Shown here: piece after piece, positions 23,457-36,423 of the stretch
Position numbering within the stretch: the first letter of the stretch is position 1
Layout of the letters: every line of letters starts with the position of its first letter
Source of the DNA: Acidiferrobacter sp.
GTDB lineage: Bacteria > Pseudomonadota > Gammaproteobacteria > Acidiferrobacterales > Acidiferrobacteraceae
NCBI GenBank assembly: GCA_027449165.1
Contig: DAIDMD010000122.1
Coordinates: 1-64,000, forward strand
DNA length: 64,000 bases
Reading direction: 5' to 3'
Made by a program: the position numbers and the translations under genes
Notes under the pieces: model-generated
Seen by the model: the letters and a program-made list of their open reading frames with translations, nothing else
Told to the model about the DNA's origin: nothing
The model's database searches: none

Positions 23457-25328
23457 ATGACGACGACCGAAAAACAGACATTGGGCTTTCAGACCGAGGT
23501 GCGCCAGCTCCTCGATCTCATGATCCATTCGCTCTACAGCGACAAGGACATATTTCTGCGCGAGCTCGTCTCGAACGCCTCCGACGCGGCCGACAAGCTG
23601 CGATTCGAGGCGCTGCGCGACGAATCCCTGTACGAGGGCGATTCCGACCTGAAGATCCGGGTGCTCGTCGACAAGGCGGCGCGGACCGTGACGATCGCCG
23701 ACAACGGGATCGGGATGACGCGCGACGAGGTGATCTCGCACATCGGGACGATCGCCCGTTCCGGCACGCGGCAGTTTTTCGAGAGGTTGACCGGCGACGA
23801 GGCCAAGGACGCGCGCCTCATAGGACAGTTCGGCGTGGGGTTCTATTCGGCCTTCATGGTCGCCGATCGGGTGACGCTGCTGACCCGCCGGGCCGGCACG
23901 CCCCCGGCGGAGGGCGTGGTGTGGGAATCGGCCGGTGCGGGCGAGTACACCGTGGAGACGGTGGAGCGTCCGGAGCGCGGGACCACGGTCGTGTTGCACC
24001 TGCGCGAGGGCGAGGATGAGTTCTTAGACGACCATCGCCTGAAGGCCATCCTGCGGCGGTATTCGGACCACATCACCCTGCCGATTGTGATGCCCGGGGC
24101 CGATGGGGCATTGGAGACCGTCAACAAGGCCTCGGCGCTATGGGCCCGGCCCCGCGGCGAGGTCACCGAGCTCGAGTACGACGAGTTCTACAAGCATGTG
24201 GCGCACGACTTCGAGGCGCCGCTGGCGCGCGTCCACAGTCGCGTGGAGGGCAAGCAGGAATACACCATCCTGTTGTTCATCCCGCGTCGCGCGCCCTTCG
24301 ATCTCTTCGATCGCGACCGGCGCCATGGCGTGAAGCTCTATGTGCGCCGGGTCTTCATCATGGACGATGCCGAGCAGTTGATGCCGAATTATCTGCGCTT
24401 CGTCCGCGGGGTGATCGATGCCGCCGATCTGCCCTTGAACGTGTCGCGCGAGATCCTGCAAAAGAGCCGCGACATCGACACCCTGCGCAGCGGCGCCACG
24501 CGCAAGGTCCTCGATCTCCTCGCCGAGCTCGCGGAGAAGGAACCGGAGAAATACCGGACCTTTTGGACGGAGTTCGGGGTTGTGTTGAAGGAAGGGGTGG
24601 TTGAGGACGCGGCCAATCGCGACCGCATCGCCAAGCTCCTGCGTTTTCAGACGACCGCCGACCCCGGCGACATGGTATCGCTCGCCGAATATGTCGGGCG
24701 CATGGTCAAGGGCCAGGACAAGATCTATTACGTGACCGCCGAAAGTCTACCGGCCGACCGCCGCAGCCCGCATCTCGAGATCTTCCGCCGCAAGGGGATC
24801 GAGGTCCTGCTGCTGACCGACCGGATCGACGAATGGCTCGTGACCCATCTGTCCGAGTTCGAGGGCAAGGCGCTGCGGTCGGTGGCCAAGGGCGATCTCG
24901 ACCTGAAGGGGGTCGGCACGGACGAGGGGGAGGCGGATACCCCCAAGGCCGAGGAGCCGGAGTGGAAGGCCTTTACCGACCGCATGGCGAAGGTCCTGGG
25001 CGACAAGGTCAAGGAGGTGCGCCTAAGCCGGAGGTTGACCGAATCCCCGGCGTGCCTGGTGGCCGGCGAGCACGACCTGGGCATCCACCTCGAGCGGCTC
25101 CTGAAGGCCGCCGGGCAAGACACCCCGGGCAGCCGCCCGGTCCTCGAGATCAATCCCAGCCATCCGTTGGTCACGCGCCTGCGCGCCGAGTCCTCGGACG
25201 AGCGGTTCGCCGATTGGACCGCGCTGTTGTTCGATCAGGCGATACTCGCCGAGGGCGGGACGCTGGAGGATGGGGCGGGCTTCGTGCACCGCCTGAACGG
25301 CTTGTTATTGGGCCTGCAGGGCGCATAG
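23457..25328 (+). CDS. htpG: HtpG, Hsp90-family chaperone
   Basis: HtpG is the cytosolic bacterial Hsp90, an ATP-dependent chaperone. The start is ATG 23457 ([19 protein letters not shown]), 23 codons inside the track ORF. The resulting 623 aa equals the usual 620-635. The N-terminal GHKL ATPase is seen in [24 protein letters not shown] and [15 protein letters not shown]. The middle domain follows ([15 protein letters not shown]) and then the C-terminal dimerisation domain. Cytosolic codon and residue use is ordinary. A sigma-32-like promoter lies just upstream. Confidence 0.97.
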   Translation: MTTTEKQTLGFQTEVRQLLDLMIHSLYSDKDIFLRELVSNASDAADKLRFEALRDESLYEGDSDLKIRVLVDKAARTVTIADNGIGMTRDEVISHIGTIARSGTRQFFERLTGDEAKDARLIGQFGVGFYSAFMVADRVTLLTRRAGTPPAEGVVWESAGAGEYTVETVERPERGTTVVLHLREGEDEFLDDHRLKAILRRYSDHITLPIVMPGADGALETVNKASALWARPRGEVTELEYDEFYKHVAHDFEAPLARVHSRVEGKQEYTILLFIPRRAPFDLFDRDRRHGVKLYVRRVFIMDDAEQLMPNYLRFVRGVIDAADLPLNVSREILQKSRDIDTLRSGATRKVLDLLAELAEKEPEKYRTFWTEFGVVLKEGVVEDAANRDRIAKLLRFQTTADPGDMVSLAEYVGRMVKGQDKIYYVTAESLPADRRSPHLEIFRRKGIEVLLLTDRIDEWLVTHLSEFEGKALRSVAKGDLDLKGVGTDEGEADTPKAEEPEWKAFTDRMAKVLGDKVKEVRLSRRLTESPACLVAGEHDLGIHLERLLKAAGQDTPGSRPVLEINPSHPLVTRLRAESSDERFADWTALLFDQAILAEGGTLEDGAGFVHRLNGLLLGLQGA

Positions 25329-25427
25329 TATGGGCGCCGGCCGCGGCCTTAAGGCGCCGGGCCTTGCAGACGGGGGCCGCGGGGCACGCGGCGGAGACGG
25401 CGGCGGTATCGGGGGCGGGGCTTTAAT

Positions 25428-26315
25428 GTGAATGTGCTGTATGAATCGCGGCTCCACCTGCCGCTTTTGCATCGCGGCAAGGTGCGGGACCTCTACGACG
25501 CCGGCCCCGACCACCTGCTCGTCGTGACCACCGATCGCCTGTCGGCCTTCGACTGTGTCCTGCCGGATCCGATCCCCGGAAAGGGCCGTATCCTGAACGC
25601 GATGTCGCGGTTTTGGTTTGCGCGCACGCGCGGGATCGTCGCCAACCACCTCTCGGATCGGCCGCTTGCGTCGGTCCTGCCCGGTGCGGCGGAGCGGGCC
25701 ACGGTGGCCGACCGGGCCGTGGTCGTCCGGCGCCTGAAGCCGCTGCCGATCGAGGCCATCGTGCGCGGTTACCTGGCCGGGTCCGGCTGGAAGGAGTACC
25801 GCCGGACCGGGGCGGTGTGCGGGATCGCCCTGCCGCCGGGGCTGCGCGAGGCCGAGCGGCTCCCCGAGCCCGTGTTTACGCCTTCGACCAAGGCCGCCGC
25901 CGGGGCCCATGACGAGAATATCGATTACGCCCAGGCCGAGGCCCTGCTCGGTGCGGGGCTTGCGCGCGCGGTGCGCGAGACGAGCCTGCGGATTTATACC
26001 GAGGCCGCCGCGTTCGCGGCCTCCCGCGGGGTCATCATCGCCGACACCAAATTCGAGTTCGCCGCGGACGGGGAGGGCCGCCTGGTCCTGATCGACGAGG
26101 TCCTGACGCCGGACTCGTCGCGGTTCTGGCCCGAGGCCTCCTACCGGCCGGGGACGAGCCCGCCGAGCTTCGACAAGCAGTATGTCCGGGATTACCTGGA
26201 GACCCTGGACTGGGACAAGCGCCCCCCGGCGCCGCACCTGCCCCCGGAGGTCGTGTCTCAGACCGTGGCGCGTTACGAGGAGGCCCTGCGGGTGCTGACC
26301 GCCCCGGCAGCGTAG
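25428..26315 (+). CDS. purC: SAICAR synthetase (purine biosynthesis)
   Basis: PurC is phosphoribosylaminoimidazole-succinocarboxamide synthase, which ligates CAIR and aspartate with ATP. The 295 aa are of the longer (yeast-like) PurC form, not the 237-aa E. coli form. Motifs are [53 protein letters not shown] and [27 protein letters not shown] (each read within a single exon-free frame). The start is GTG 25428 (MNVLYESRL); GTG 25434 is possible. It stands alone between htpG and tRNA-Leu. Confidence 0.95.
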   Translation: MNVLYESRLHLPLLHRGKVRDLYDAGPDHLLVVTTDRLSAFDCVLPDPIPGKGRILNAMSRFWFARTRGIVANHLSDRPLASVLPGAAERATVADRAVVVRRLKPLPIEAIVRGYLAGSGWKEYRRTGAVCGIALPPGLREAERLPEPVFTPSTKAAAGAHDENIDYAQAEALLGAGLARAVRETSLRIYTEAAAFAASRGVIIADTKFEFAADGEGRLVLIDEVLTPDSSRFWPEASYRPGTSPPSFDKQYVRDYLETLDWDKRPPAPHLPPEVVSQTVARYEEALRVLTAPAA

Positions 26316-26373
26316 GCCCCGGCCCGAGGCTGGCTGGCGCCACGGGCTTGTGCTAACGTGCCGCCAAAGGTCT

Positions 26374-26458
<85 letters not shown>

Positions 26459-26505
26459 AAACCCGAGGCGTGCCCCGTCCCCGGGCCCGCCGGACGGGTC
26501 CCGTC

Positions 26506-26534
26506 TTGGCCGTTTGCCGGTAAGCCGGTATGAT
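26506..26534 (+). promoter_or_regulatory. Candidate sigma-70 promoter of tig
   Basis: TTGGCC (4/6) and TATGAT (5/6) are separated by 17 bases and end 48 bases before the tig start codon. Confidence 0.5.
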
Positions 26535-26582
26535 CAAGCCGGAACCGCGTTTCCCATTTACCCCTTTTCGTGAGAAGGCAGC

Positions 26583-27875
26583 ATGCAGGTATCCATTGAA
26601 GCTACGGGCGGGCTCGGCCGGCGGATGACGGTGGCGGTTCCCGCGGAACAGTTCGAACGCGAGTTCGCGGAGCGGCTGAAGCGTCTGTCGCGAACCGCGC
26701 GGCTGGCCGGCTTCCGCCCGGGGCGCGCACCTCTGAAGATCGTCGAGGCCCAGTTTGGCGGCAAGCTCCTAGACGAGGTGGCGCAGGACCTGATGCGCGA
26801 CAGTTTCTACGAGGCCTTGAACCGCGAAGGCCTGAAGGCGGCGGGGGGGCCCATGATCGAGCCGAAGGCCTTGGCCCGCGGCCAGGATATGCAGTATGTG
26901 GCGGTCTTCGAGGTCTACCCGGAGGTCCCGCGGCTCGATCTCAAGGGGGTTACGGTCGAGTGTCCGAGCTGTACGGTCACCGATGCCGACGTCGAGCAAA
27001 CCATCGAGGTGATGCGCAAGCAGCGCCGGACGTTTAAGGCGGTGGACCGGGCGGCGGCCGACGGCGACCGCCTGACGATCGATTTCACCGGGACCCTGGA
27101 CGGCGCGGACTTTCCGGGCGGCAGCGCCACGGGCCATACCCTGATCCTGGGCGCCGGACAATTGCTGGCCGACTTCGAGGCCGGTCTCAAGGGGGCGACC
27201 GCCGGGGCGGTCCTCGATATCCCGGTCGCGTTCCCGGCCGACTATGGGGCGCAGGCGCTGGCCGGTAAGACCGCGCAGTTCCGCGTGACTGTCCATGAGG
27301 TCGCCGAGCCCGTGCTCCCGTCCCTCGATGAGGCGTTCGCCGCATCGCTCGGCGTCACCGAAGGCGGGATCGAGGCGCTGCGCGCTGAGGTCCGCCAGAA
27401 CCTCGAGCGCGAGGCCGGTCGCCGGATCCGCGAGCGGATCAAAGGCGAGATATTCAAGCGCCTGCGGGAGGTGAACCCGATGGATCTGCCCCAGATTCTG
27501 GTCGAGAACGAGGCCACCCGGCTCCGGGAGGAGGCGCGCAGCCAGCTTACGCGCCAGGGTCTGCGCGCCGAGGACCTGCCGGCCGACAACGCCGCGTTCC
27601 GCGAGCGGGCGTCGGAGCGGGTGGCGCTTGGCATCATCCTGTCCGAGCTGATCCGCGCGCGCGATCTCAAGGCCGATGCCGCGAAGGTGCGTGCGCGCGT
27701 CGAGGAAATGGCCGCGGACTACGACGATCCGGCGCGTTTCGTCGACTGGTATTATACCGACCGCGGGCGGGTGGCGGAGGCGGAATCGCTGGTCCTCGAG
27801 GATCAGGCGGTGGAGCAGTTGTTGGCCGAGGCGCAGGTGGCCGAGAAGGCCCTGCGTTTCGAGGAGTTGACCTGA
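26583..27875 (+). CDS. tig: Trigger factor
   Basis: Trigger factor is the ribosome-bound chaperone and peptidyl-prolyl isomerase, 430 aa (432 in E. coli). The N-terminal ribosome-binding signature is [13 protein letters not shown] (about 41-53). The FKBP-type PPIase domain (about 155-245) includes [13 protein letters not shown] and [17 protein letters not shown]. The C-terminal helical chaperone arms follow ([14 protein letters not shown]). GAAGG precedes ATG 26583. It starts the tig-clpP-clpX-lon chaperone/protease run and lies 19 bases before clpP, so co-transcription with clpP is likely. Confidence 0.97.
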   Translation: MQVSIEATGGLGRRMTVAVPAEQFEREFAERLKRLSRTARLAGFRPGRAPLKIVEAQFGGKLLDEVAQDLMRDSFYEALNREGLKAAGGPMIEPKALARGQDMQYVAVFEVYPEVPRLDLKGVTVECPSCTVTDADVEQTIEVMRKQRRTFKAVDRAAADGDRLTIDFTGTLDGADFPGGSATGHTLILGAGQLLADFEAGLKGATAGAVLDIPVAFPADYGAQALAGKTAQFRVTVHEVAEPVLPSLDEAFAASLGVTEGGIEALRAEVRQNLEREAGRRIRERIKGEIFKRLREVNPMDLPQILVENEATRLREEARSQLTRQGLRAEDLPADNAAFRERASERVALGIILSELIRARDLKADAAKVRARVEEMAADYDDPARFVDWYYTDRGRVAEAESLVLEDQAVEQLLAEAQVAEKALRFEELT

Positions 27876-27894
27876 AAATGACCTGGGACCGTCC

Positions 27895-28518
27895 ATGACA
27901 AAGACCGAATTCGCGGCCGATCTTGCGCCGCACGCGCAGCTCGTGCCGATGGTGATCGAGACCACGGGTCGCGGTGAGCGCGCCTACGACATCTATTCAC
28001 GGATGCTGAAGGAGCGCCTGATCTTCCTCGTGGGCCCGGTCGAGGACCATATGGCGAACCTGGTGGTGGCGCAGCTCCTGTTTCTCGAGTCCGAGAACCC
28101 GGACAAGGACATCCACATCTATATCAATTCCCCGGGGGGCGCTGTGACCGCGGGGCTTGCCATCTACGATACCATGCAGTTCATAAAGCCTGATGTGAGC
28201 ACCGTCTGCATCGGTCAAGCAGCCAGCATGGGGGCCCTGCTGCTCGCCGGCGGCGCCAAGGGCAAGCGTTACGCCCTCCCGCATGCGCGTATGATGGTCC
28301 ATCAGCCCTCCGGAGGGTTCCAGGGGCAGGCCACGGATATCGACATCCACGCGCGCGAGATCCTCCGGGTGCGAGAACGATTGAACGGCATTTTGGTCAA
28401 ACATACGGGTCAGGAGCTCAAACGGATCGAGCAGGATACCGAGCGCGATAACTTCATGGACGGCGGCGAGGCGGTGGCGTACGGTCTGATTGACTCGGTG
28501 ATCGATAAGCGTAAATAG
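27895..28518 (+). CDS. clpP: ClpP protease subunit
   Basis: ClpP is the serine peptidase of the ClpXP/ClpAP proteasome-like complexes, 207 aa. The catalytic Ser is in [14 protein letters not shown], the His in [14 protein letters not shown] and the Asp in the following region; [11 protein letters not shown] forms the oxyanion strand. The N-terminal propeptide region ([15 protein letters not shown]) is short, as in other proteobacteria. It lies between tig and clpX in the standard order. Confidence 0.98.
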   Translation: MTKTEFAADLAPHAQLVPMVIETTGRGERAYDIYSRMLKERLIFLVGPVEDHMANLVVAQLLFLESENPDKDIHIYINSPGGAVTAGLAIYDTMQFIKPDVSTVCIGQAASMGALLLAGGAKGKRYALPHARMMVHQPSGGFQGQATDIDIHAREILRVRERLNGILVKHTGQELKRIEQDTERDNFMDGGEAVAYGLIDSVIDKRK

Positions 28519-28606
28519 GGGGATATGCTAGACTGGAATACAAAGCGCGAGGCCTTCGTGCGCCAAGGCGCACGCCGCCGGCGGTTCCCTTGAGCGAGGT
28601 TCAGTG

Positions 28607-29899
<1,293 letters not shown>

Positions 29900-29946
29900 A
29901 GCCGGCCGCGGTCCTCGCGGGCGCACGGCCCGGGCCGCGGTCAGGG

Positions 29947-29975
29947 TTGATTTTGGGCCAGCCCGGGCCCATCTA
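29947..29975 (+). promoter_or_regulatory. Candidate heat-shock (sigma-32) promoter of lon
   Basis: TTGATT and CCCATCTA are separated by 15 bases. The -10 agrees with the CCCCATNTA pattern and the -35 keeps TTGA. lon is a classical sigma-32 target. The predicted start lies at about 29982, immediately before a perfect hairpin. Confidence 0.5.
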
Positions 29976-29984
29976 TGGACCGTA

Positions 29985-30009
29985 AACCGCCGGGGTCGCC
30001 CCGGCGGTT
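29985..30009 (+). promoter_or_regulatory. Perfect 11-bp hairpin in the lon leader
   Basis: AACCGCCGGGG-TCG-CCCCGGCGGTT is followed by CCTTCC and ends 36 bases before the lon ATG. If transcription starts near 29982 it would form the extreme 5' end of the lon mRNA. Alternatively it terminates clpX transcripts. Confidence 0.65.
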
Positions 30010-30045
30010 CCTTCCGCTTCGGCGCCAGGCGTCACGAGGGCATTT

Positions 30046-32469
<2,424 letters not shown>

Positions 32470-32541
32470 GGCGGTAAGGCCGCGGCGGCGCCGCGCGTCC
32501 GATCCGCACAGGGGCTCGGCGGGCGCCCCGGGGGTTTTGCC

Positions 32542-32571
32542 TTGACAGCGACACAGGCCCGCTTGTATAAG
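32542..32571 (+). promoter_or_regulatory. hupB promoter, sigma-70
   Basis: A perfect -35 TTGACA is followed after 18 bases by TATAAG (5/6), 65 bases before the hupB start codon. Confidence 0.75.
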
Positions 32572-32636
32572 ACGAGATTGATCGCGAGGCCGGCGTCAAA
32601 GACCGGCATTTGGGACCACTAGCAGGGGAGCACCAG

Positions 32637-32909
32637 GTGAATAAATCCGAACTGATCGAGAAAGTGGCCGAACAGGCCGATCTCAACAAGGCCGAGGCCG
32701 CCCGTGCGGTGGATGCCGTGTTCGATGCCATAACGAAGGGTCTGCGTAACGGCGAGACCATCAATCTGGTGGGCTTCGGGACCTTCTCGGTGGGCGAGCG
32801 CGCGGCCCGCAGCGGCCGCAATCCGCGGACCGGCGAGACGATCGACATCGCCGCCTCGCGCAACCCGCGCTTCAAGGCTGGAAAGGGCCTGAAGGATGCC
32901 GTAAATTAG
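32637..32909 (+). CDS. hupB: HU-beta, histone-like DNA-binding protein
   Basis: HU is a 90-aa homodimer/heterodimer-forming nucleoid protein that bends DNA. The start is GTG 32637 ([29 protein letters not shown]) behind AGGGGAG; the track ORF begins nine codons too early. The signature [22 protein letters not shown] (beta-arm, shown here in two parts) and the C-terminal [15 protein letters not shown] are canonical. Gene order lon-hupB-ppiD is as in E. coli, here with two tRNA genes between hupB and ppiD. Confidence 0.97.
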   Translation: MNKSELIEKVAEQADLNKAEAARAVDAVFDAITKGLRNGETINLVGFGTFSVGERAARSGRNPRTGETIDIAASRNPRFKAGKGLKDAVN

Positions 32910-32939
32910 CATCCTCCCGGTGGGTCGGCCGCCGTGTCC

Positions 32940-33015
32940 GGGTGCTTAGCTCAGTTGGTAGAGCGTCGCCCTTACAAGGCGAATGTCGGGGGTTCGAATC
33001 CCTCAGCACCCACCA
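32940..33015 (+). tRNA. tRNA-Val (UAC)
   Basis: 76 bases with acceptor GGGTGCT/AGCACCC, D-arm TAGCTCAGTTGGTAGAGC, anticodon loop CTTACAA (anticodon TAC), T-arm GGTTCGAATCC and encoded CCA. Confidence 0.98.
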
Positions 33016-33296
33016 AGACTGCCGCTCGGGGCGGTTATTTGGGATGGCAAGCGATCGCGGCGGCCCAAGAGGGGTCGCGGGCATTGCCGCCATACCTGGA
33101 TACATGCTCTAATAGATAGGATGATCCGCGGGAAGATCGGTGCGCGCCATCGACGCGCCCGGGTCGTTTCGGGGGATTTCCATTTTTATCGATGTGAAGA
33201 TCCGACCTTCCCGGTCCGCGCAAGACGCGAGGATCCGCGGAAACCGCAACTTGCAATGGATATGGGGTGGTCATCGGTATCCCCATACCGCCTTTG

Positions 33297-33373
33297 GGAG
33301 TGGTAGTTCAGTTGGTTAGAATACCGGCCTGTCACGCCGGGGGTCGCGGGTTCGAGTCCCGTCCACTCCGCCA
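33297..33373 (+). tRNA. tRNA-Asp (GUC)
   Basis: 77 bases with acceptor GGAGTGG/CCACTCC, D-arm TAGTTCAGTTGGTTAGAATA, anticodon loop CTGTCAC (anticodon GTC), T-arm GGTTCGAGTCC and encoded CCA. It ends 40 bases before ppiD. The 281 bases separating it from tRNA-Val hold no supported gene. Confidence 0.98.
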
Positions 33374-33413
33374 ATTTCCGAGGACAGGTCTTTTGTGAGG
33401 CCTGTCTAACGCT

Positions 33414-35327
33414 ATGCTCAACGCGCTTCGAGAAAAGACCCAGGGACTGATGGGTGCGGCCCTCCTTGTCATCCTGGTGGTGCCCTTCGTTCTTTGGGGG
33501 GTCAGTTCCTATTTCGGCGGGGCCTCGCAGGTGTATGTGGCCCGCGGGCACGGCCTGCGGATCACCCAGGCGGAATTCGCCGAGGCGTTGGCCCACCAGC
33601 GGGTGGCGCTGGAGCACGCCTTCGGGAAGAACCTGAACCCGGCGGCCTTGAGCGGCGGCAAGTTCAAGAAGGCCGTGCTTCAGGGCCTCATCAACAAGAC
33701 CCTCTTGATCCACTCGGCCATCAAGGCGGGTTATGTGACCAATCCCGACGAGCTGGCCTTCGAGATCCGGCATATTCCGGCGTTTCGCGTACACGGGCAT
33801 TTCAGCGCCCAACGGTACCGGGAGCTATTGGCCGCGCAGGGCCTTACCGTGGCTGGTTTCGAGCGGCGCGTGCGGGATCTGACGCTCTTGAACCAGGTCA
33901 AGGCGGGATTGCTCATGAGCGCGTTCGTGCCGCAACAGGTGGTCGCCCATGCCGCGCGGCTCCTGGGGCAGAAGCGGGCATTCTCCTATGTCGTGCTGGC
34001 GCCGCGGGCCTTCGCGCCCCGGGGTCCGGTGAGCGGCGCGCGCATCGCCCGCTACTACGCCAAGCATGCCCAGGCCTTCCGGTTGCCACAGGAGGTTCGG
34101 ATCGCCTATGTCGTGCTGTCGCCGCACGCGGTGATGCGGACCATGCCCCATAAGGTGGGGATGGCGGCCTTGCGAAGGGCCTATCAGGCGCATATCGCGC
34201 AATTCACGAATCCAGAGCAGCGGCTCGTGCGCCACATCATGATCGCGCTGGCCCCGCACCCGACCGCAAAGGCCGTGGCCGAGGCCAAGGCCCGGCTCGC
34301 CGCGCTGCGCGCTCAGATCCTCCACGGCGCATCGTTTGCAGCGCTCGCCAGACGCTATTCCCAGGACCCCGCATCGGCGGCCCAGGGCGGCAACCTGGGC
34401 TTTGTGACGGAGGGGGATTTGTCGAAGCCCGTCGGACAGGCGGTCTTCGCGCTCCCCCTTCACCAGGTGAGCGCGCCCATCGTCGGCCGCTCCGGGGTGC
34501 ATCTTTTCGAGGTCACCGCCGTGCGGCCGGCGACGGTCATCCCGTTTGCCAAGGTGCGGGCGGCGCTCAAGCAGCTGGTGCTGAAGGAGCGGGCGCGTCG
34601 CCGCATGTATCACCTGTCCGAGCGGCTCCGAAACGCCGCTTTCGAACACCCTCATAGTGTGGCGCCGGCGGCGCGCAGACTCCGGCTCACCGTCCACGAG
34701 AGCGGCTGGTTTGCGCGTACGGGCGGGGCCGGGATCGCCGCCTTGCCGCAGGTGGTGAAGGCGGTATTCGCCCCGAAGGTCCTGGCGGGCCGTCGCAATA
34801 CCCATGCGATCACGGTGGGGACCGATGCCCTGGTGGTGGCCCATGTGATCGGCCGCAAGGCGGGCCGCGCCGAGCCTCTGGCCACCGCCCGGCCGGTCAT
34901 CGTGCGCGATATTCGCGCCGCCATCGCCCGCCGGCGCGTCAAGGCCCGCGAGGCCCTGCTCGTGAAGGAGCTCCGCAAGGGGGCGCCCCTCGCGACGCTG
35001 GCCCGCCAGATGCATCTGGTCGTCGCCGCGCCGGCGCCGGCCGAGGCGGTGACGCCCGGGCTGCCGCAGGCGCTGCTGAAGGCGGTCTTTCGGACACCCC
35101 CGTCGGCCGCCGGCCACCCGGTGCCCGGGACCGTCGCCTTGGGTCAGGGGCAGCGCGCGGTATTCGTGGTACGGCAGGTGATCCCCGGGGCGGTGAAGCC
35201 TACGAGCGCGCGCTATATTCAGCTCGAGCGCTCGCTGATCGGCGACAGCGGCGTGGCCACCTATCTCGCCTACATGGAAAGCCTGCGCGCGCGCGCCCAC
35301 ATCCACATCAACGCCCAGGCCCTCTAG
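33414..35327 (+). CDS. ppiD: PpiD-like periplasmic chaperone/peptidyl-prolyl isomerase
   Basis: This is an inner-membrane-anchored SurA/PpiD-family chaperone, 637 aa (623 in E. coli). The N-terminal cytoplasmic stretch MLNALREKTQGLMG is followed by one helix (ALLVILVVPFVLWGV) typical of PpiD. A SurA-type N domain follows (RITQAEFAEALAHQR, LLNQVKAGLL). The parvulin domain (about 265-370) is visible as RLVRHIMIALAP, SQDPASAAQGGNLGFVTEGD and LHQVSAPIVGRSGVHLFEV. The periplasmic part is strikingly rich in His, Arg and Lys, consistent with an acid periplasm. It follows tRNA-Asp and is convergent with fabI. Confidence 0.93.
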   Translation: MLNALREKTQGLMGAALLVILVVPFVLWGVSSYFGGASQVYVARGHGLRITQAEFAEALAHQRVALEHAFGKNLNPAALSGGKFKKAVLQGLINKTLLIHSAIKAGYVTNPDELAFEIRHIPAFRVHGHFSAQRYRELLAAQGLTVAGFERRVRDLTLLNQVKAGLLMSAFVPQQVVAHAARLLGQKRAFSYVVLAPRAFAPRGPVSGARIARYYAKHAQAFRLPQEVRIAYVVLSPHAVMRTMPHKVGMAALRRAYQAHIAQFTNPEQRLVRHIMIALAPHPTAKAVAEAKARLAALRAQILHGASFAALARRYSQDPASAAQGGNLGFVTEGDLSKPVGQAVFALPLHQVSAPIVGRSGVHLFEVTAVRPATVIPFAKVRAALKQLVLKERARRRMYHLSERLRNAAFEHPHSVAPAARRLRLTVHESGWFARTGGAGIAALPQVVKAVFAPKVLAGRRNTHAITVGTDALVVAHVIGRKAGRAEPLATARPVIVRDIRAAIARRRVKAREALLVKELRKGAPLATLARQMHLVVAAPAPAEAVTPGLPQALLKAVFRTPPSAAGHPVPGTVALGQGQRAVFVVRQVIPGAVKPTSARYIQLERSLIGDSGVATYLAYMESLRARAHIHINAQAL

Positions 35328-35368
35328 GCGCGGCGGCCTTACGGCCGTCCCGCCTTCCGGCCGGACCC

Positions 35369-36160
35369 TCAGTCCGCGCCTTCCCCCATACCGACCATGT
35401 GATAGCCGGAGTCCACGTAGAGGATCTCGCCGGTGATGCCCGATGCGAGATCCGATGACAAGAAGGCGGCGGCGTGACCGACCTCTTCTATGGTTACGCC
35501 GCGCCGAAGCGGGGCGTTGTGCTCATAGTAGTCGAGCATCCTCCGGAAATCGCTGATACCGGCAGCCGCCAGGGTCTTGATCGGGCCTGCGGAAATCCCG
35601 TTGACGCGAACGCCGTGGCGGCCCAGGCTTTGGGCGAGATAGCGGACATTGGCCTCGAGACTCGCCTTGGCGAGCCCCATGACGTTGTAGTGGGGCACCA
35701 CGCGCGTCGCACCAAGATAAGACAAGGTGAGCAGCGAGCCCTTGCGCGGGATGATCGCCGGCCGCGCGCCCTTGGCAAGCGCCGCGAAACTATAGGAGCT
35801 GATATTGTGGGCCTCGAGGAAGCCCTCGCGGGTCACGGCATCCAAATAGTCGCCCTCGAGCTGGTCGCGGGGCGCATAGGCCACCGAGTGGATCAGGGCG
35901 TCGAAGCCGTCCGGCCAGGCCTTCCGGAGACCCTCGAACAGGGCGGCAATGTCCTCGTCACGGCCCACGTCGCAGGGCAACACGATGTGGCTTTCGGTCA
36001 GGGCCGCCAGCCCCTCGACCCGGCTCTGGACCTTCTCGTTTTGGTAGGTATAGGCGATTTCGGCGCCCTGGGCGTGCATGGCCTGCGCGATGCCCCAGGC
36101 TATCGACCGTTCGTTCAATGCGCCGACGACGAGGGCGCGTTTACCCGCCAAAAATCCCAT
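35369..36160 (-). CDS. fabI: Enoyl-ACP reductase (NADH), FabI
   Basis: FabI catalyses the last step of the fatty-acid elongation cycle, 263 aa. The start is ATG 36160 ([25 protein letters not shown]) behind GGAGAAAG; the track ORF begins 40 codons too early. The nucleotide fold begins [13 protein letters not shown]. The catalytic Tyr-x6-Lys is YNVMGLAK, with an upstream Tyr in [32 protein letters not shown] and the C-terminal [14 protein letters not shown] are characteristic of FabI as opposed to FabG. Convergent with ppiD; 41 bases separate the stops. Confidence 0.96.
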   Translation of the reverse strand: MGFLAGKRALVVGALNERSIAWGIAQAMHAQGAEIAYTYQNEKVQSRVEGLAALTESHIVLPCDVGRDEDIAALFEGLRKAWPDGFDALIHSVAYAPRDQLEGDYLDAVTREGFLEAHNISSYSFAALAKGARPAIIPRKGSLLTLSYLGATRVVPHYNVMGLAKASLEANVRYLAQSLGRHGVRVNGISAGPIKTLAAAGISDFRRMLDYYEHNAPLRRGVTIEEVGHAAAFLSSDLASGITGEILYVDSGYHMVGMGEGAD

Positions 36161-36423
36161 GAGGCTTTCTCCGTTGAATATGTGATCAGGCCACGGATCG
36201 GAATCCGGGGCCCTGTGGCCAAGCGATCCGCCGTCACCCGGATCATTATCGGGGCCCGTATCCTTGAGGACCGGCGCCATCCGCCGCTGCCCGGCCTGGC
36301 CGCCAAGGGGGATAGGGGGACCGCGACGGATCGCAGTCTAGCGCCAATTCGCGTGCGACTGAAGCCGCCACTTCCGGCGGCCGTCCGCCGGGGTCCCGGG
36401 GGGTCAGGCGGCTTGGCCGGACG

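Noticed and set aside
21282-23999. 905-aa minus-strand ORF in the track
   Set aside because: It is the complement of the GGDEF-EAL and htpG genes, with no domain sense of its own; a high-GC shadow.
33100-33250. Short repeat GATCCGCGG between the tRNA genes as an attachment site
   Set aside because: Only nine bases, no integrase nearby and both tRNA genes are intact; probably chance.
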